A stretch of DNA of 64,000 nucleotides from assembly GCF_013337045.2 (NCBI RefSeq), contig NZ_CP118259.1:3055001-3119000 (forward strand), given 5' to 3'. This DNA comes from Agrobacterium vitis (GTDB lineage Bacteria > Pseudomonadota > Alphaproteobacteria > Rhizobiales > Rhizobiaceae). Of the stretch, positions 35,923 through 44,010 are shown one piece after another. A model generated the notes under the pieces. It had not been told where the DNA came from. It worked only from the letters and a program-made list of their open reading frames with translations, and ran no database searches. The position numbers and the translations under genes are program-made. Within the stretch, counting starts at the first letter, position 1; each line of letters begins with the position of its first letter.

Positions 35923-36831
35923 ATGCTTAAGAAAAATTGGATGTTGGGATGGCCGCATATGGCGGCCCAGGCGATACGTTCGTCGCTGATAACAAAGATT
36001 TTTGTAATCTGCTTTATCTCCATTCACGTGCCGCTTCTGGCGGTGGTCGCACATGTCCTTGGTGGCGGTGCGCTGAGTGAAGCAAGCATTCTGCTTGTCC
36101 TGCTGATATCGACCCTGGCCGGAACAGCTGGCTGCCTGCTGTCCCTCTGGCGGATCATTCACCCGCTACGCCAGCTCAACCAGTCCATAACCCGATACCG
36201 GCAGGAGGGTTCACCTGTTGCCATCGCGGTCAAGACGAAAGATGAAATCGGCACTGTCGCCCAGGCGGTTTCCTCCCTGGTAACAGAATTGGACAATTCT
36301 CTCAAAACCTTGACCGTTCAAGCCAATACAGATCCCCTGACTGGATTGGCAAACCGCCGGTTCATTCTGGCAAAAGGGACGGAGGCCCTTGAAGAAACCT
36401 GTCGCAGCGGCGACCCTATGTGTCTTCTTCTCTTCGATCTGGATCATTTCAAGGGCATCAATGACGCATTCGGTCATGAAACCGGCGATAGAGCATTGAT
36501 TGCAGCAGCGCAGACAATCCGCAACAATCTGCGGCCAAACGATCTGGCAGGCCGGATCGGCGGCGAGGAGTTCTGCGTTCTTCTGCCGGGCACCAATCTG
36601 GTCCAAGCCCAGGCGATTGCCGAACGGCTACGCACCTGTCTGGAAAAAATCTGCCTCGAACCACTGGCGCCCGGCAGGATTACCGCCAGCTTTGGCCTTG
36701 CCCAATCCGCCGATCATTTTTCAAGTTTCCAGAAATTCATGGCCGCAACCGATATGGCGCTCTACCGCGCCAAACAACATGGCCGCAACCGCATCCACTG
36801 CGAACCTCAAAACGCCCTCAGCTATTTGTGA
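35923..36831 (+). CDS. Membrane-bound diguanylate cyclase (HAMP-GGDEF)
   Basis: The 302-residue product has two membrane helices (about 20-45 and 52-75), a HAMP-like linker, and a GGDEF domain (about 130-295) with the active-site loop RIGGEEF. The inhibitory I-site RPND lies exactly five residues before it, so c-di-GMP synthesis with product inhibition is expected. The extracellular loop is too short for a sensor domain. The start is uncertain: a TTG at 35908 is also open, and neither it nor the ATG at 35923 has well-spaced Shine-Dalgarno. The preceding 150 bp are AT-rich. Confidence 0.88.
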   Translation: MLKKNWMLGWPHMAAQAIRSSLITKIFVICFISIHVPLLAVVAHVLGGGALSEASILLVLLISTLAGTAGCLLSLWRIIHPLRQLNQSITRYRQEGSPVAIAVKTKDEIGTVAQAVSSLVTELDNSLKTLTVQANTDPLTGLANRRFILAKGTEALEETCRSGDPMCLLLFDLDHFKGINDAFGHETGDRALIAAAQTIRNNLRPNDLAGRIGGEEFCVLLPGTNLVQAQAIAERLRTCLEKICLEPLAPGRITASFGLAQSADHFSSFQKFMAATDMALYRAKQHGRNRIHCEPQNALSYL

Positions 36832-37132
36832 GGAAAAGCCAGCCACCAGACCGCAGCATTTTTGTCACCGGGCCAGCATTGGCTTAGGGAGCCCGTGACT
36901 GCCATGTTGAACTCCGTCGTGAATGACTGGATATAGTCCGAACAGCGAAAGGCCATAAGTTCGCCTGGCAATCAGGCCTCCGCTAAGGCAGCCAGCACCT
37001 TGCCCTTTTAGGAGGGAAGTCTATTGTCGACACGGTAATGACGTAAACAAGATATTTTCACGCGTTGACCGAGTGGGCGTTCAACGCGGCAGGTGTTGAA
37101 ATTTGATGACGCGATAAGTGGAGGGGCTTTCC
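36832..37132. other. Intergenic region before the vgrG remnant
   Basis: About 300 bp between the GGDEF gene and the vgrG stub. I see no gene, strong hairpin or promoter; the last 15 bp contain the vgrG ribosome site. Confidence 0.45.
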
Positions 37133-37474
37133 ATGGACGACGTTCTGTCATCCACCGATTTCATTCAAGCGAGCCGTGTACTGAAGGTCTCGTCGCCCTT
37201 GGGCGAAGACCAGTTGTTGCCGGAAAGCATGATGGTGGACGAAGGTGTCAATCATCTGTTCGAAATCACCTTGTCGGTGCGCGCCAAGCGCGAGGCGGTG
37301 AAGCCCGAAGAGTTGATCGGCAACCAGAAATCCTCTCTTCTCAATTACCAGCTATTTGTCTCAAGGGCGTTGATGACGGACAAAGCAGACGATGAAGAGG
37401 CTCTCTCATGTCGAGGGGGTGCCAAGCGGCCCAATCGGCATCAAGCAGAAGATGAAAGAAGCCACTCATATTGA
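37133..37474 (+). pseudogene. 5' remnant of a type VI secretion vgrG gene
   Basis: The ATG at 37133 follows GGAGGGG and opens a frame of 113 residues. The first 65 (including TDFIQASRVLKVSSPLGEDQ and FEITLSVRAKREAVKPEELIG) match the N-terminal beta-domain of VgrG, the type VI secretion spike protein. Homology stops near nt 37325; VgrG proteins are normally 600-900 residues, so more than 85 percent is missing. The remaining 48 codons are unrelated sequence ending at a stop. The intact ribosome site shows a recently complete gene cut by deletion. No other T6SS gene is in the window. Confidence 0.75.
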
Positions 37475-37576
37475 GGGTACATCGTACAAGTTCAGGCAAA
37501 TCTATTGCACAATGAATACAATCTCGACCAGTGACGAGCGGATGATGACTATCAATCAACCAGCCGCTCATGAGGA

Positions 37577-38467
37577 CTAGGCTTTCGAGTTCCGATAGAC
37601 GCCTAGCATGAAATCACTTGGTATTGCGCCATTCGCTTGAAGCTGGTTTTCCAGTTCGATCAGCATCCTGACAACGGTATTGGAATCTTCCGATCCGTCG
37701 TTAATCTTTTCGCCATTGAGCAGGTCAAATATCGGATGGAGCAACGCCCCGCCGAATGGTCGAAGAAGCTCTTTGTCAAAATAGAATTCCAGAAATGGAA
37801 GGATCAGGGACGATCTAACGGATTCTGACGGGTCAACAGAGAAAACCAATTCTATGCTATGGTTTGTCCATCGCGCATCAGGGTTCCGCTTATATGGCGC
37901 TGATATCGACTTGATGACGTTGTTGAGCAGATCGACACGTTTCTGATCGTAGATGTTGTAGCATGGGCCGCAATATTCGTTGATGATGAGATAGCCGTTC
38001 GGAACGAGAGATTTCCGAACGGCGCCAAGCATCCCTTCAAGGTCTGTTACGTGGTGCAGAGACCCGATAAAAATCACTGCATCATAGTCCCCGCCCGGGT
38101 TCTGGATGAAGTCGTTGAAGTCTCGCACGAAGAAATTAGCGTTCAACCCTTCGGCCTCGGCTGCATCGGCAGCCTGCTTGATGCCAGCGGGCGAGAGATC
38201 AAATGCATCGACGGATGCAGCCCAATGGTTGCGTGCAATAATCAATTCATGAGCGCCGTCTCCGCATCCAATGGAGAGTATTTTCTTTGGCTTTTCAGGA
38301 AGGTATTCGTTGAATACCCACCAGAGCCAGAACTTGTCATCGCCTGTAATCCTGCGGTTTAACTCAGATCCGACGATTGCGCTGGAGAACCATGACGACC
38401 TCACCCCGGTCTCATAGCGGTCATCCCAATGTGTAGAAACTAGCCCCGAATTCATGCCCACCCCCAT
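37577..38467 (-). CDS. Class I SAM-dependent methyltransferase
   Basis: The 296-residue product has the SAM-binding motif ILSIGCGDGAHELIIA (about 62-77), acidic motif II (VDAFDLSPAGI) and the post-motif YDAVIFIGSLHHVTDLEGML. It appears intact. The substrate is unknown; the fold is most like small-molecule or sugar-lipid methyltransferases. The ATG at 38465 has only weak GAG upstream; an alternative ATG four codons later follows GGGGGTG. It lies in the accessory segment between the vgrG stub and the broken endolysin gene, both on the opposite strand, so it may be cargo of the same lost island. Confidence 0.82.
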   Translation of the reverse strand: MGVGMNSGLVSTHWDDRYETGVRSSWFSSAIVGSELNRRITGDDKFWLWWVFNEYLPEKPKKILSIGCGDGAHELIIARNHWAASVDAFDLSPAGIKQAADAAEAEGLNANFFVRDFNDFIQNPGGDYDAVIFIGSLHHVTDLEGMLGAVRKSLVPNGYLIINEYCGPCYNIYDQKRVDLLNNVIKSISAPYKRNPDARWTNHSIELVFSVDPSESVRSSLILPFLEFYFDKELLRPFGGALLHPIFDLLNGEKINDGSEDSNTVVRMLIELENQLQANGAIPSDFMLGVYRNSKA

Positions 38468-38570
38468 TTATTCTCAAAATCGCTATCACCCTCATTGCGT
38501 GTAGGCAAGTGTGGTTTTTGGATTTTTCACGGCGGCCTTCTGGAATCTAATCTAAAAAAAGGAAACGATC

Positions 38571-39019
38571 ATGGATCTCGCGAGAATCTTCGCGGCGGTG
38601 CGCACGTCGGTGTTTGGCGGTGCGCTCTCGCAAAATCAGGTGAATGGCATCACGCCATTCTCGATGCCTGGCAGGCCAGCACAATGACCGATCTGCGCTG
38701 GCTGGGTCTATATGCGGGCCACCGCATTCCATGAGACTGCGCAGACGATGCGTGAAACGCGTGCGGCGACGGACGAGCAAGCTATCGCCATTCTTGACCG
38801 AACCTGGGGAAAGGGCGTGATGTCCTGGGTAAAGTCGGCCTATTGGCGGATCGGGGCCGATGGCAAGAGCTGGCTGGGGCGTGGCTATGTCCAGCTTACA
38901 CACAAGGTCAACTACACCAAGCTGGGCGACGCCATCGGCATGGATCTGGCGGCCAATCAAGCATTGGCTATGCGCGAAGATGTGGCGCTTAAGGTGCTGT
39001 TTGTAGGTATGGGCGAACG
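38571..39019 (+). pseudogene. Frameshifted and truncated GH19/endolysin-type gene
   Basis: An ATG after AAAGGAAACG opens MDLARIFAAVRTSVFGGALSQ, then the homologous reading shifts by -1 near 38645-38655 (ILDAWQASTMTDLRWLG), giving an in-frame TGA at 38685-38687, and shifts back by +1 near 38707 (MRATAFHETAQTM). Thereafter the protein continues intact with SWLGRGYVQLTHKVNYTKLG and VALKVLFVGMGE until about 39015, where homology ends. The joined protein resembles GH19-family lysozyme/endolysins that are found with phage lysis or T6SS vgrG loci. Two compensating frameshifts plus C-terminal loss mark it as dead, unless sequencing errors explain the indels. Confidence 0.75.
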
Positions 39020-39305
39020 CTCAAGACACTCAAAGGCCTCACGCAATACGAATTTATCTGTAAACGATGGACTTTGGAGCCGGATCGATTCCTCATCGAT
39101 CCTATCCATAAAATGCCGGGACCAAACAGCTAGTCTAACGGCAGCTTCCAGAAAATTCAAAAAGGAGACCGAACGACCGACATGAGGGCACGAAGCTGCC
39201 GCACACCGATTGTCGAACCAACGTCGGCTTAGGGGGCGGTTCCTGTCGCAAGATTCGTCGCTTCATGGCCAAACACTCCGCTTCCAAGCTCAGCTTAAGA
39301 AGCCG
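39020..39305. other. Non-coding stretch after the broken endolysin gene
   Basis: About 290 bp with no gene. The open frame continuing here has no recognisable homology. It contains GAACGACCGACATGAG at 39171-39186, similar to 41034-41049 on the other side of the next gene. Confidence 0.45.
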
Positions 39306-40673
39306 TCACACCATCTCAAGGGGCGAAGGTTCCATTCCCGGCGCGGGAGACTCCGAATTCGAGTGGGAAGCGTTCAGTCGGCGAGCGACGATATCGTGGT
39401 TGAGCCATAGGACGGGACCGGAGGGGTCTGAAGATTCACCAAAAATGAGCTGCCCGGTTGCCTTCACAACGAGACCGCTCAGGAGGTCGCTGATCATCAC
39501 CTTGTTATTGCGATGCATCTGGGTGATCCCGTTGGACGTGCTGATGGTCAAATCGGCCTGTGCCTGACTGTTTGCCATGGGCCATGCCGAAAAGTCATAG
39601 AACGGACGCATGACTTCGCTGGCCTGCATGTCGGCGATCTTCTGGAACACATCCTTCATGGTTAAGCCGTCTGCCAGAAGTTGCTGGCAGGCCTGCCACT
39701 GTTCATCTGCCCATTTGCCACCGTCTTCTTTCTTCAAGGCAAGCAGCAGTGGTATCAGGGGCAGCTCGATACCCGTGAATACATCGGAGGAATTGGTCCG
39801 GATTTCGGGACAATTATAGACAGTTGCCTTGATTCCTTTCGCCCAGGCTTGCTCTGCAATGCCTTCGAGCCGCATCTTCGCATAGCCTTGGGTATAGTTG
39901 GTGTAGGTCTGCCAACGATAGCTTCCGTCAATGAGGACTGACGATCCGTGGTAACCATAGGCCGTATATCGGACTTGACCACCCGAAGCTTCCACGCGCT
40001 CGCGGATCGCCGCGCTGAAATCAATGAGATGGCGAAAGGTGTTTGCGGAAACCTCGTCAAAATTCTGCAGGATGAGTTTTCCCATGTCACTGTCGAGCAA
40101 GGTCTGCGACGACATGTGGCGACTTCCGGTCCCCTTGTAGATTCGATTGGCGATGACCAAGAATACCTTCGCCTTCGGGATGCCTCCAGCCATTGTGTGG
40201 GCAAAGAACACATTGCGGCCAGCGGCGATCATTCCGTCGAGAACGGTCATGACTTTCGAAAGCGACTCCGTAAAACGCGCAGTGGCGATGTCGCGGCATT
40301 GCGCGATATAGTCCCAGTCGAGCTTGTCGTGTTCCCAGCTCTCAAGCGTCATTTTTGCCAGGAGATCGGTGGGAGTTAAGCCGTCTTCGGGCGCATCGAG
40401 ATCGAACCCCCCCATAAGAGGTATGTTGATGATCCTGCCGCCCAGCTGGGCCTCGGCCGAAGACAGTTCCTCGGCGTCGAGCGGCCGCAGCGCGTTGTTC
40501 TCGTCGCGCCGCCCAACAGTGATCCCCACAATCTCCATTCCTGCCCGCCTGGCTTCATCGAGCAATCCAGTAGCGTATCCGCGACCGAACAGTTCGCCGA
40601 AGAGTACGAAAACATCGCCCTTACGAAAGACCGTGTTCTCGGAAAGACGATTTAGTGAAACCGGAGTGTCCAT
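39306..40673 (-). CDS. Large conserved protein, possibly FabMG-like enoyl-ACP reductase
   Basis: The 455-residue protein is intact, soluble and without signal peptide. Residues 18-55 (GDVFVLFGELFGRGYATGLL followed by GITVGRRD) form a Rossmann-like nucleotide-binding opening; further conserved-looking stretches are NVFFAHTMAGGIPKAK (about 150), TAYGYHGSSVLIDG and PLIPLLLALKKEDGGKWADEQW. The layout recalls proteins annotated as the FabMG enoyl-ACP reductase family, known from a metagenomic triclosan-resistance gene, but I make that link from memory of the sequence type only. The ATG at 40671 has only a weak AGAG site. The gene stands alone in the accessory segment, flanked by about 290 and 560 bp of non-coding DNA. 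Confidence 0.6.
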   Translation of the reverse strand: MDTPVSLNRLSENTVFRKGDVFVLFGELFGRGYATGLLDEARRAGMEIVGITVGRRDENNALRPLDAEELSSAEAQLGGRIINIPLMGGFDLDAPEDGLTPTDLLAKMTLESWEHDKLDWDYIAQCRDIATARFTESLSKVMTVLDGMIAAGRNVFFAHTMAGGIPKAKVFLVIANRIYKGTGSRHMSSQTLLDSDMGKLILQNFDEVSANTFRHLIDFSAAIRERVEASGGQVRYTAYGYHGSSVLIDGSYRWQTYTNYTQGYAKMRLEGIAEQAWAKGIKATVYNCPEIRTNSSDVFTGIELPLIPLLLALKKEDGGKWADEQWQACQQLLADGLTMKDVFQKIADMQASEVMRPFYDFSAWPMANSQAQADLTISTSNGITQMHRNNKVMISDLLSGLVVKATGQLIFGESSDPSGPVLWLNHDIVARRLNASHSNSESPAPGMEPSPLEMV

Positions 40674-41231
40674 GCTGTCAGCTCTTTGATTCGTGTGTCG
40701 TCGAGCAGTGGCTCATACGGGCTTTCACAAACACATGCCCGCATTGGCACCGAATGGGAACTCATTTTCGGTGACCGTTCATTTCAAAACGTGAACTCGG
40801 TCTCTTCTGTTGCGACCATGCGGCGAAATGCCGAGGCCGTTAGAGATCGGCGCGGCGATACCGGAACGAGTTCACTGGAAGTGCTCGTCCGCGGATGTTT
40901 GCGGAGCTATTGCGCTGTCTGAGGCTCAATGTTGGCGCGTTCTATCCTTGTCGAAGTCAACTATCGGCCGCATTCCGGACGTGACTGCTCGAACAGCAGA
41001 CCGACAGCCCCCACGAACGAATGCAGGTGGCGTGAACGACCGGCATGGGAGGCGCAAAGCGCAAGTGATTTCCGCTAGAGTTCGGTCGCAATCATGGCCG
41101 CTTAGCGACAACACTGGCCATCATGATTATCTGGAGAATTAACTGTTTGATCCCACGCATTCCAGCGTCGGCAAAAGGTGGGACAAAAACACCTGAAACT
41201 CTGAATGATTTCAATATACCAATGATATTGA
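40674..41231. other. Non-coding stretch between the orphan gene and tRNA-Leu
   Basis: About 560 bp with no supportable gene. Short open frames here lack ribosome sites and homology. Its texture (for example GAACGACCGGCATGGG at 41034) is like decayed coding or repeat sequence. It includes the 3' flank of tRNA-Leu, where integrating elements often insert. Confidence 0.45.
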
Positions 41232-41316
41232 TGGTGCCCCTTGCCGGAATCGAACCAGCACTCCTCTCGGAACCTGATTTTGAGTCAGGCGCGTCTACCA
41301 ATTCCGCCAAAGGGGC
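41232..41316 (-). tRNA. tRNA-Leu (anticodon CAA)
   Basis: Minus strand, 85 nt including encoded CCA. The acceptor stem begins GCCCCTT and pairs with the AAGGGGC before ACCA; the D arm has GGCGGAATTGGTAGACGC, the anticodon stem CCTGA/TCAGG encloses CTCAAAA (anticodon CAA), a class II variable arm follows (GTTCCGAGAGGAGT), and the T arm reads GGTTCGATTCC. It reads UUG codons. Confidence 0.97.
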
Positions 41317-41554
41317 ACTTAGAGTAGAAGGACGAACTACACGGAATAAGGGGGGGCGGTCAACCGGGTTTTTTACAAATTTGCGGTTTCACGCAAAAGT
41401 CAGGCATCCGGGCGATATCGCTGTTTTCGCCGCATTTACAGCCCATGGGCTTTGCGCATAAAGACTTGACGGAACGGCAGATATTCAGTCTTTCGTCATC
41501 TTGAATGCTGCGCCGCAATGGCAAAGACCCTCTGCATAGGACCAAGGAGCGATC

Positions 41555-42145
41555 ATGCTGCGACGCCTTTACGACTGGACAATGTCGCTTGCCGCCCGCA
41601 AATCCGCGGAAGCCTGGCTTGGAGCAATCTCCTTTGTAGAAAGCTCAATCTTTCTTGTTCCTGCCGACGTGCTGTTCCTGCCCATGGCGCTGGCCAAGCC
41701 GGAAAAGGTCTGGCGCTATGCCACCATTGCCACCGTAACCTCGGTTCTCGGCGGCATAGCCGGTTGGTTTCTCGGCTATTATGCTTATGAAAGCATTGCC
41801 CGGCCAATCCTGGAATTCTACGGCAAGGCCGATGCCTTCGATCAGTTGCGCCTGTCGGTCGATTACGAGACGGTGGTGCTGCTGCTGATCACCTCCGGCC
41901 TGGCCCATCTGCCACCGATCAAGGTGGTTACGATCCTGTCTGGCGTCGCGCATGTGAATATCTGGTTGTTCATCATGACCGCCATCGTCGCGCGTGGAGG
42001 CCGATTTTTCTTGTTGGCCTGGCTGCTGCGTCGCTATGGCGAACCGATCCGCCACTTCATTGAAAAACGCCTCGGCCTGATCGCTGCCATCGGCGCTGTC
42101 GTACTGATTGCCCTGTTCGTCGCCTATCGCCTCCTTGTGCATTGA
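41555..42145 (+). CDS. YqaA/DedA-related membrane protein
   Basis: A 196-residue integral membrane protein with four to five helices and the SNARE-associated/DedA-type core, including FVESSIFLVPADVLFLPMA and the GGIAGWFLGYYAYESIA loop. The DedA superfamily includes undecaprenyl-phosphate and lipid flippases; the YqaA branch is less studied. The ATG follows AAGGAG five bases upstream. dsbB begins 23 bp after its stop, so the two are probably cotranscribed; this pairing is common in Rhizobiaceae. Confidence 0.9.
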   Translation: MLRRLYDWTMSLAARKSAEAWLGAISFVESSIFLVPADVLFLPMALAKPEKVWRYATIATVTSVLGGIAGWFLGYYAYESIARPILEFYGKADAFDQLRLSVDYETVVLLLITSGLAHLPPIKVVTILSGVAHVNIWLFIMTAIVARGGRFFLLAWLLRRYGEPIRHFIEKRLGLIAAIGAVVLIALFVAYRLLVH

Positions 42146-42168
42146 ACAACGAGGTCCGGAGAACCATC

Positions 42169-42681
42169 ATGACCACGCTTTCTTCCACCCGGCCCGGTCT
42201 TGCCGCGGCCCTCCTGTTGACCCTTGGCATGGCCGGGGTCGTCGGCTCGGCTTTGGCCTTTGAATATCTCGGCGGCTATATTCCCTGCGAGCTTTGCCTG
42301 TTGCAGCGCAAGCCCTATTACATCGGCGCCGCAATCGGAGTGGTGACGGTCATCGCAGCCACCATCAACCTACCCGCTAAAGTCACGAAAAGCCTGATAC
42401 TGCTTCTCGGCCTGATCATGATCGTCAGCGCCGGTCTTGGCGTCTACCATGCCGGCGTCGAATGGCATTTCTGGGAAGGGCCGAGCGCCTGCTCAGCCAC
42501 CAGCGGCGCAGGCTTCAACGGCAGCGGCGATATCCTCTCGCAGCTCAACAGCTTCAAGGGGCCATCCTGCACAGAAGCAGCCTTGCGGATTTTCGGTGTG
42601 TCCTTGGCCGGCTGGAATGTCCTGACCAGCCTCGTTTTGGCCGCCATAGCCTTCTGGGGCGCACGGCGCATGAAGGCTTAA
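42169..42681 (+). CDS. dsbB: Disulfide bond formation protein DsbB
   Basis: DsbB reoxidises DsbA and passes electrons to quinones. The 170-residue protein has four membrane helices, the quinone-proximal Cys40-Glu-Leu-Cys43 pair and a second periplasmic cysteine pair (SACSATSG and PSCTEA). The longest frame starts at a TTG overlapping yqaA, but the ATG at 42169 has GGAGA seven bases upstream and is chosen. Its stop overlaps the HNH gene stop on the other strand within four bases. Confidence 0.93.
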   Translation: MTTLSSTRPGLAAALLLTLGMAGVVGSALAFEYLGGYIPCELCLLQRKPYYIGAAIGVVTVIAATINLPAKVTKSLILLLGLIMIVSAGLGVYHAGVEWHFWEGPSACSATSGAGFNGSGDILSQLNSFKGPSCTEAALRIFGVSLAGWNVLTSLVLAAIAFWGARRMKA

Positions 42682-43235
42682 GGCTGAAGCTCGGAATCCC
42701 AATAGAGATAATCCACCCAGCTTTCATGCAGGTAATTGGGTGGAAACGACCGGCCATTGTTGTGCAGGTCCTGCACGCTTGGCTGGTAGGGCTTCTGGGC
42801 CGGGAACATATTGGCCTGTTTCGGCAATTTCGACCCCTTGCGCAGATTACAAGGCGAACACGCCGCCACGACATTCTGCCAGGTTGTTTCCCCACCATGG
42901 GCGCGGGGAATGACATGGTCGAAGGTCAGGTCGTCAGGCGAGCCGCAATATTGGCACTGAAACTTGTCGCGCAGAAACACGTTGAAGCGTGTGAAGGCGG
43001 GATTGCGTGTCGGCTGCACATAGGTTTTCAGGCTGACCACGCTGGGAAGCCGCATGGAAAAGCTGGGTGAACAGACCGAATGATCGTATTCGGCGATGAT
43101 ATTCACACGGTCAAGGAAAACCGCCTTGATCGCGTCCTGCCAGGACCACAACGACAAGGGATAATAACTCAGTGGCCTATAATCAGCGTTGAGCACAAGC
43201 GCTGGCAAGGACTGGGGCGAAACTGCAATCGTCAA
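42678..43235 (-). CDS. HNH endonuclease family protein
   Basis: The 185-residue protein has a conserved N-terminal block (PALVLNADYRPLSYYPLSLW) and a C-terminal HNH nuclease domain with CQYCG, DHVIPRAHGG, NVVAACSPCN, giving a zinc site and the catalytic His. It is a single-copy gene conserved in alphaproteobacteria, with no known role. The start is TTG at 43233-43235, with AGGAG six bases upstream. It overlaps dsbB tail to tail by four bases. Confidence 0.92.
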   Translation of the reverse strand: MTIAVSPQSLPALVLNADYRPLSYYPLSLWSWQDAIKAVFLDRVNIIAEYDHSVCSPSFSMRLPSVVSLKTYVQPTRNPAFTRFNVFLRDKFQCQYCGSPDDLTFDHVIPRAHGGETTWQNVVAACSPCNLRKGSKLPKQANMFPAQKPYQPSVQDLHNNGRSFPPNYLHESWVDYLYWDSELQP

Positions 43236-43333
43236 GGCGTTCTCCTGATCGATTCGGCATCTGCTCCCTCTATATTAGGCTTGCTGTTACAGGATTGTGA
43301 AGCCCAATAAATAAGCAGTGAACTGATTCTCCA

Positions 43334-43987
43334 TCAGACCGGCACCGGCGCTGCTTCGCGTCGTAAACGCGCCGCATAAAAGGCCCAGAACAACCGTGCC
43401 GCAATGGCGCGGTATGGCCGCCAGGTCAGTGCGATTCGGGTGGTTTCGCGGATGTCCGGGCGCGCGGCAAGGCAAAGGCCGTCCCCCACCGCCGCCCGCA
43501 GCGCCACATCACCCGCCGGAAACACATCTGCGTGACCGCCACAAAACATCAAATAAACTTCCGATGTCCACAGCCCAATGCCACGCAGCCGGGTCAGCTC
43601 GGCAATGCCCGCCTCTACTGGCTGATCGAGGATTGCCAGCAGGTCAATGTCACCGGCGTGGACTGCAGACGCCAGACCGCTCAGGCAGGCATGTTTGGCG
43701 CGCGAAAGACCCAGCGAAAGCGCTGTGTCGCCCAGCGCCAGATAGGCGGCGGGGTCGGCTGTACCCATCGCCCCACAAAGCCGCCGCCAAATCGCATCGG
43801 CACTGGCGCGCGACACCATCTGCGAGACGATGATGAAGGCCAGCCCTTCGAAACCCGGCTCTGTCAACCGGAGCGGCAAAGGCCCGGCTTCGCGGGCAAT
43901 GGCATGCAGCCGGGGATCGATACCAAGCAAGGCCTCAAGGCCGGTGGCAAGATCCGCCTGGCTGCGAATACGCATCGTCTCGCCCAT
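43334..43987 (-). CDS. DNA-3-methyladenine glycosylase, AlkA-like
   Basis: A 217-residue HhH-GPD superfamily glycosylase that removes alkylated bases. It shows FIIVSQMVSRASADAIWRRL, the hairpin LTRLRGIGLWTSEVYLMF, and the catalytic Asp in FPAGDVALRAAVG. It lacks the N-terminal domain of E. coli AlkA, as is common in alphaproteobacteria. The ATG at 43985 has GAGG seven bases upstream. It is divergent from gluQ, with 23 bp between starts. Confidence 0.92.
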   Translation of the reverse strand: MGETMRIRSQADLATGLEALLGIDPRLHAIAREAGPLPLRLTEPGFEGLAFIIVSQMVSRASADAIWRRLCGAMGTADPAAYLALGDTALSLGLSRAKHACLSGLASAVHAGDIDLLAILDQPVEAGIAELTRLRGIGLWTSEVYLMFCGGHADVFPAGDVALRAAVGDGLCLAARPDIRETTRIALTWRPYRAIAARLFWAFYAARLRREAAPVPV

Positions 43988-44010
43988 CTCTTTTCCTCAC
44001 CTGCCAAATC

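Noticed and set aside
37392..37580. 62-codon plus-strand frame after the vgrG stub
   Set aside because: I looked for a small T6SS effector or immunity protein; the sequence shows no signal, family motif or ribosome site.
41092..41310. 72-residue minus-strand frame starting MAELVDAPDSKSGS
   Set aside because: It is read through the tRNA-Leu gene; this exact kind of product is a known artefact of translating tRNA genes.
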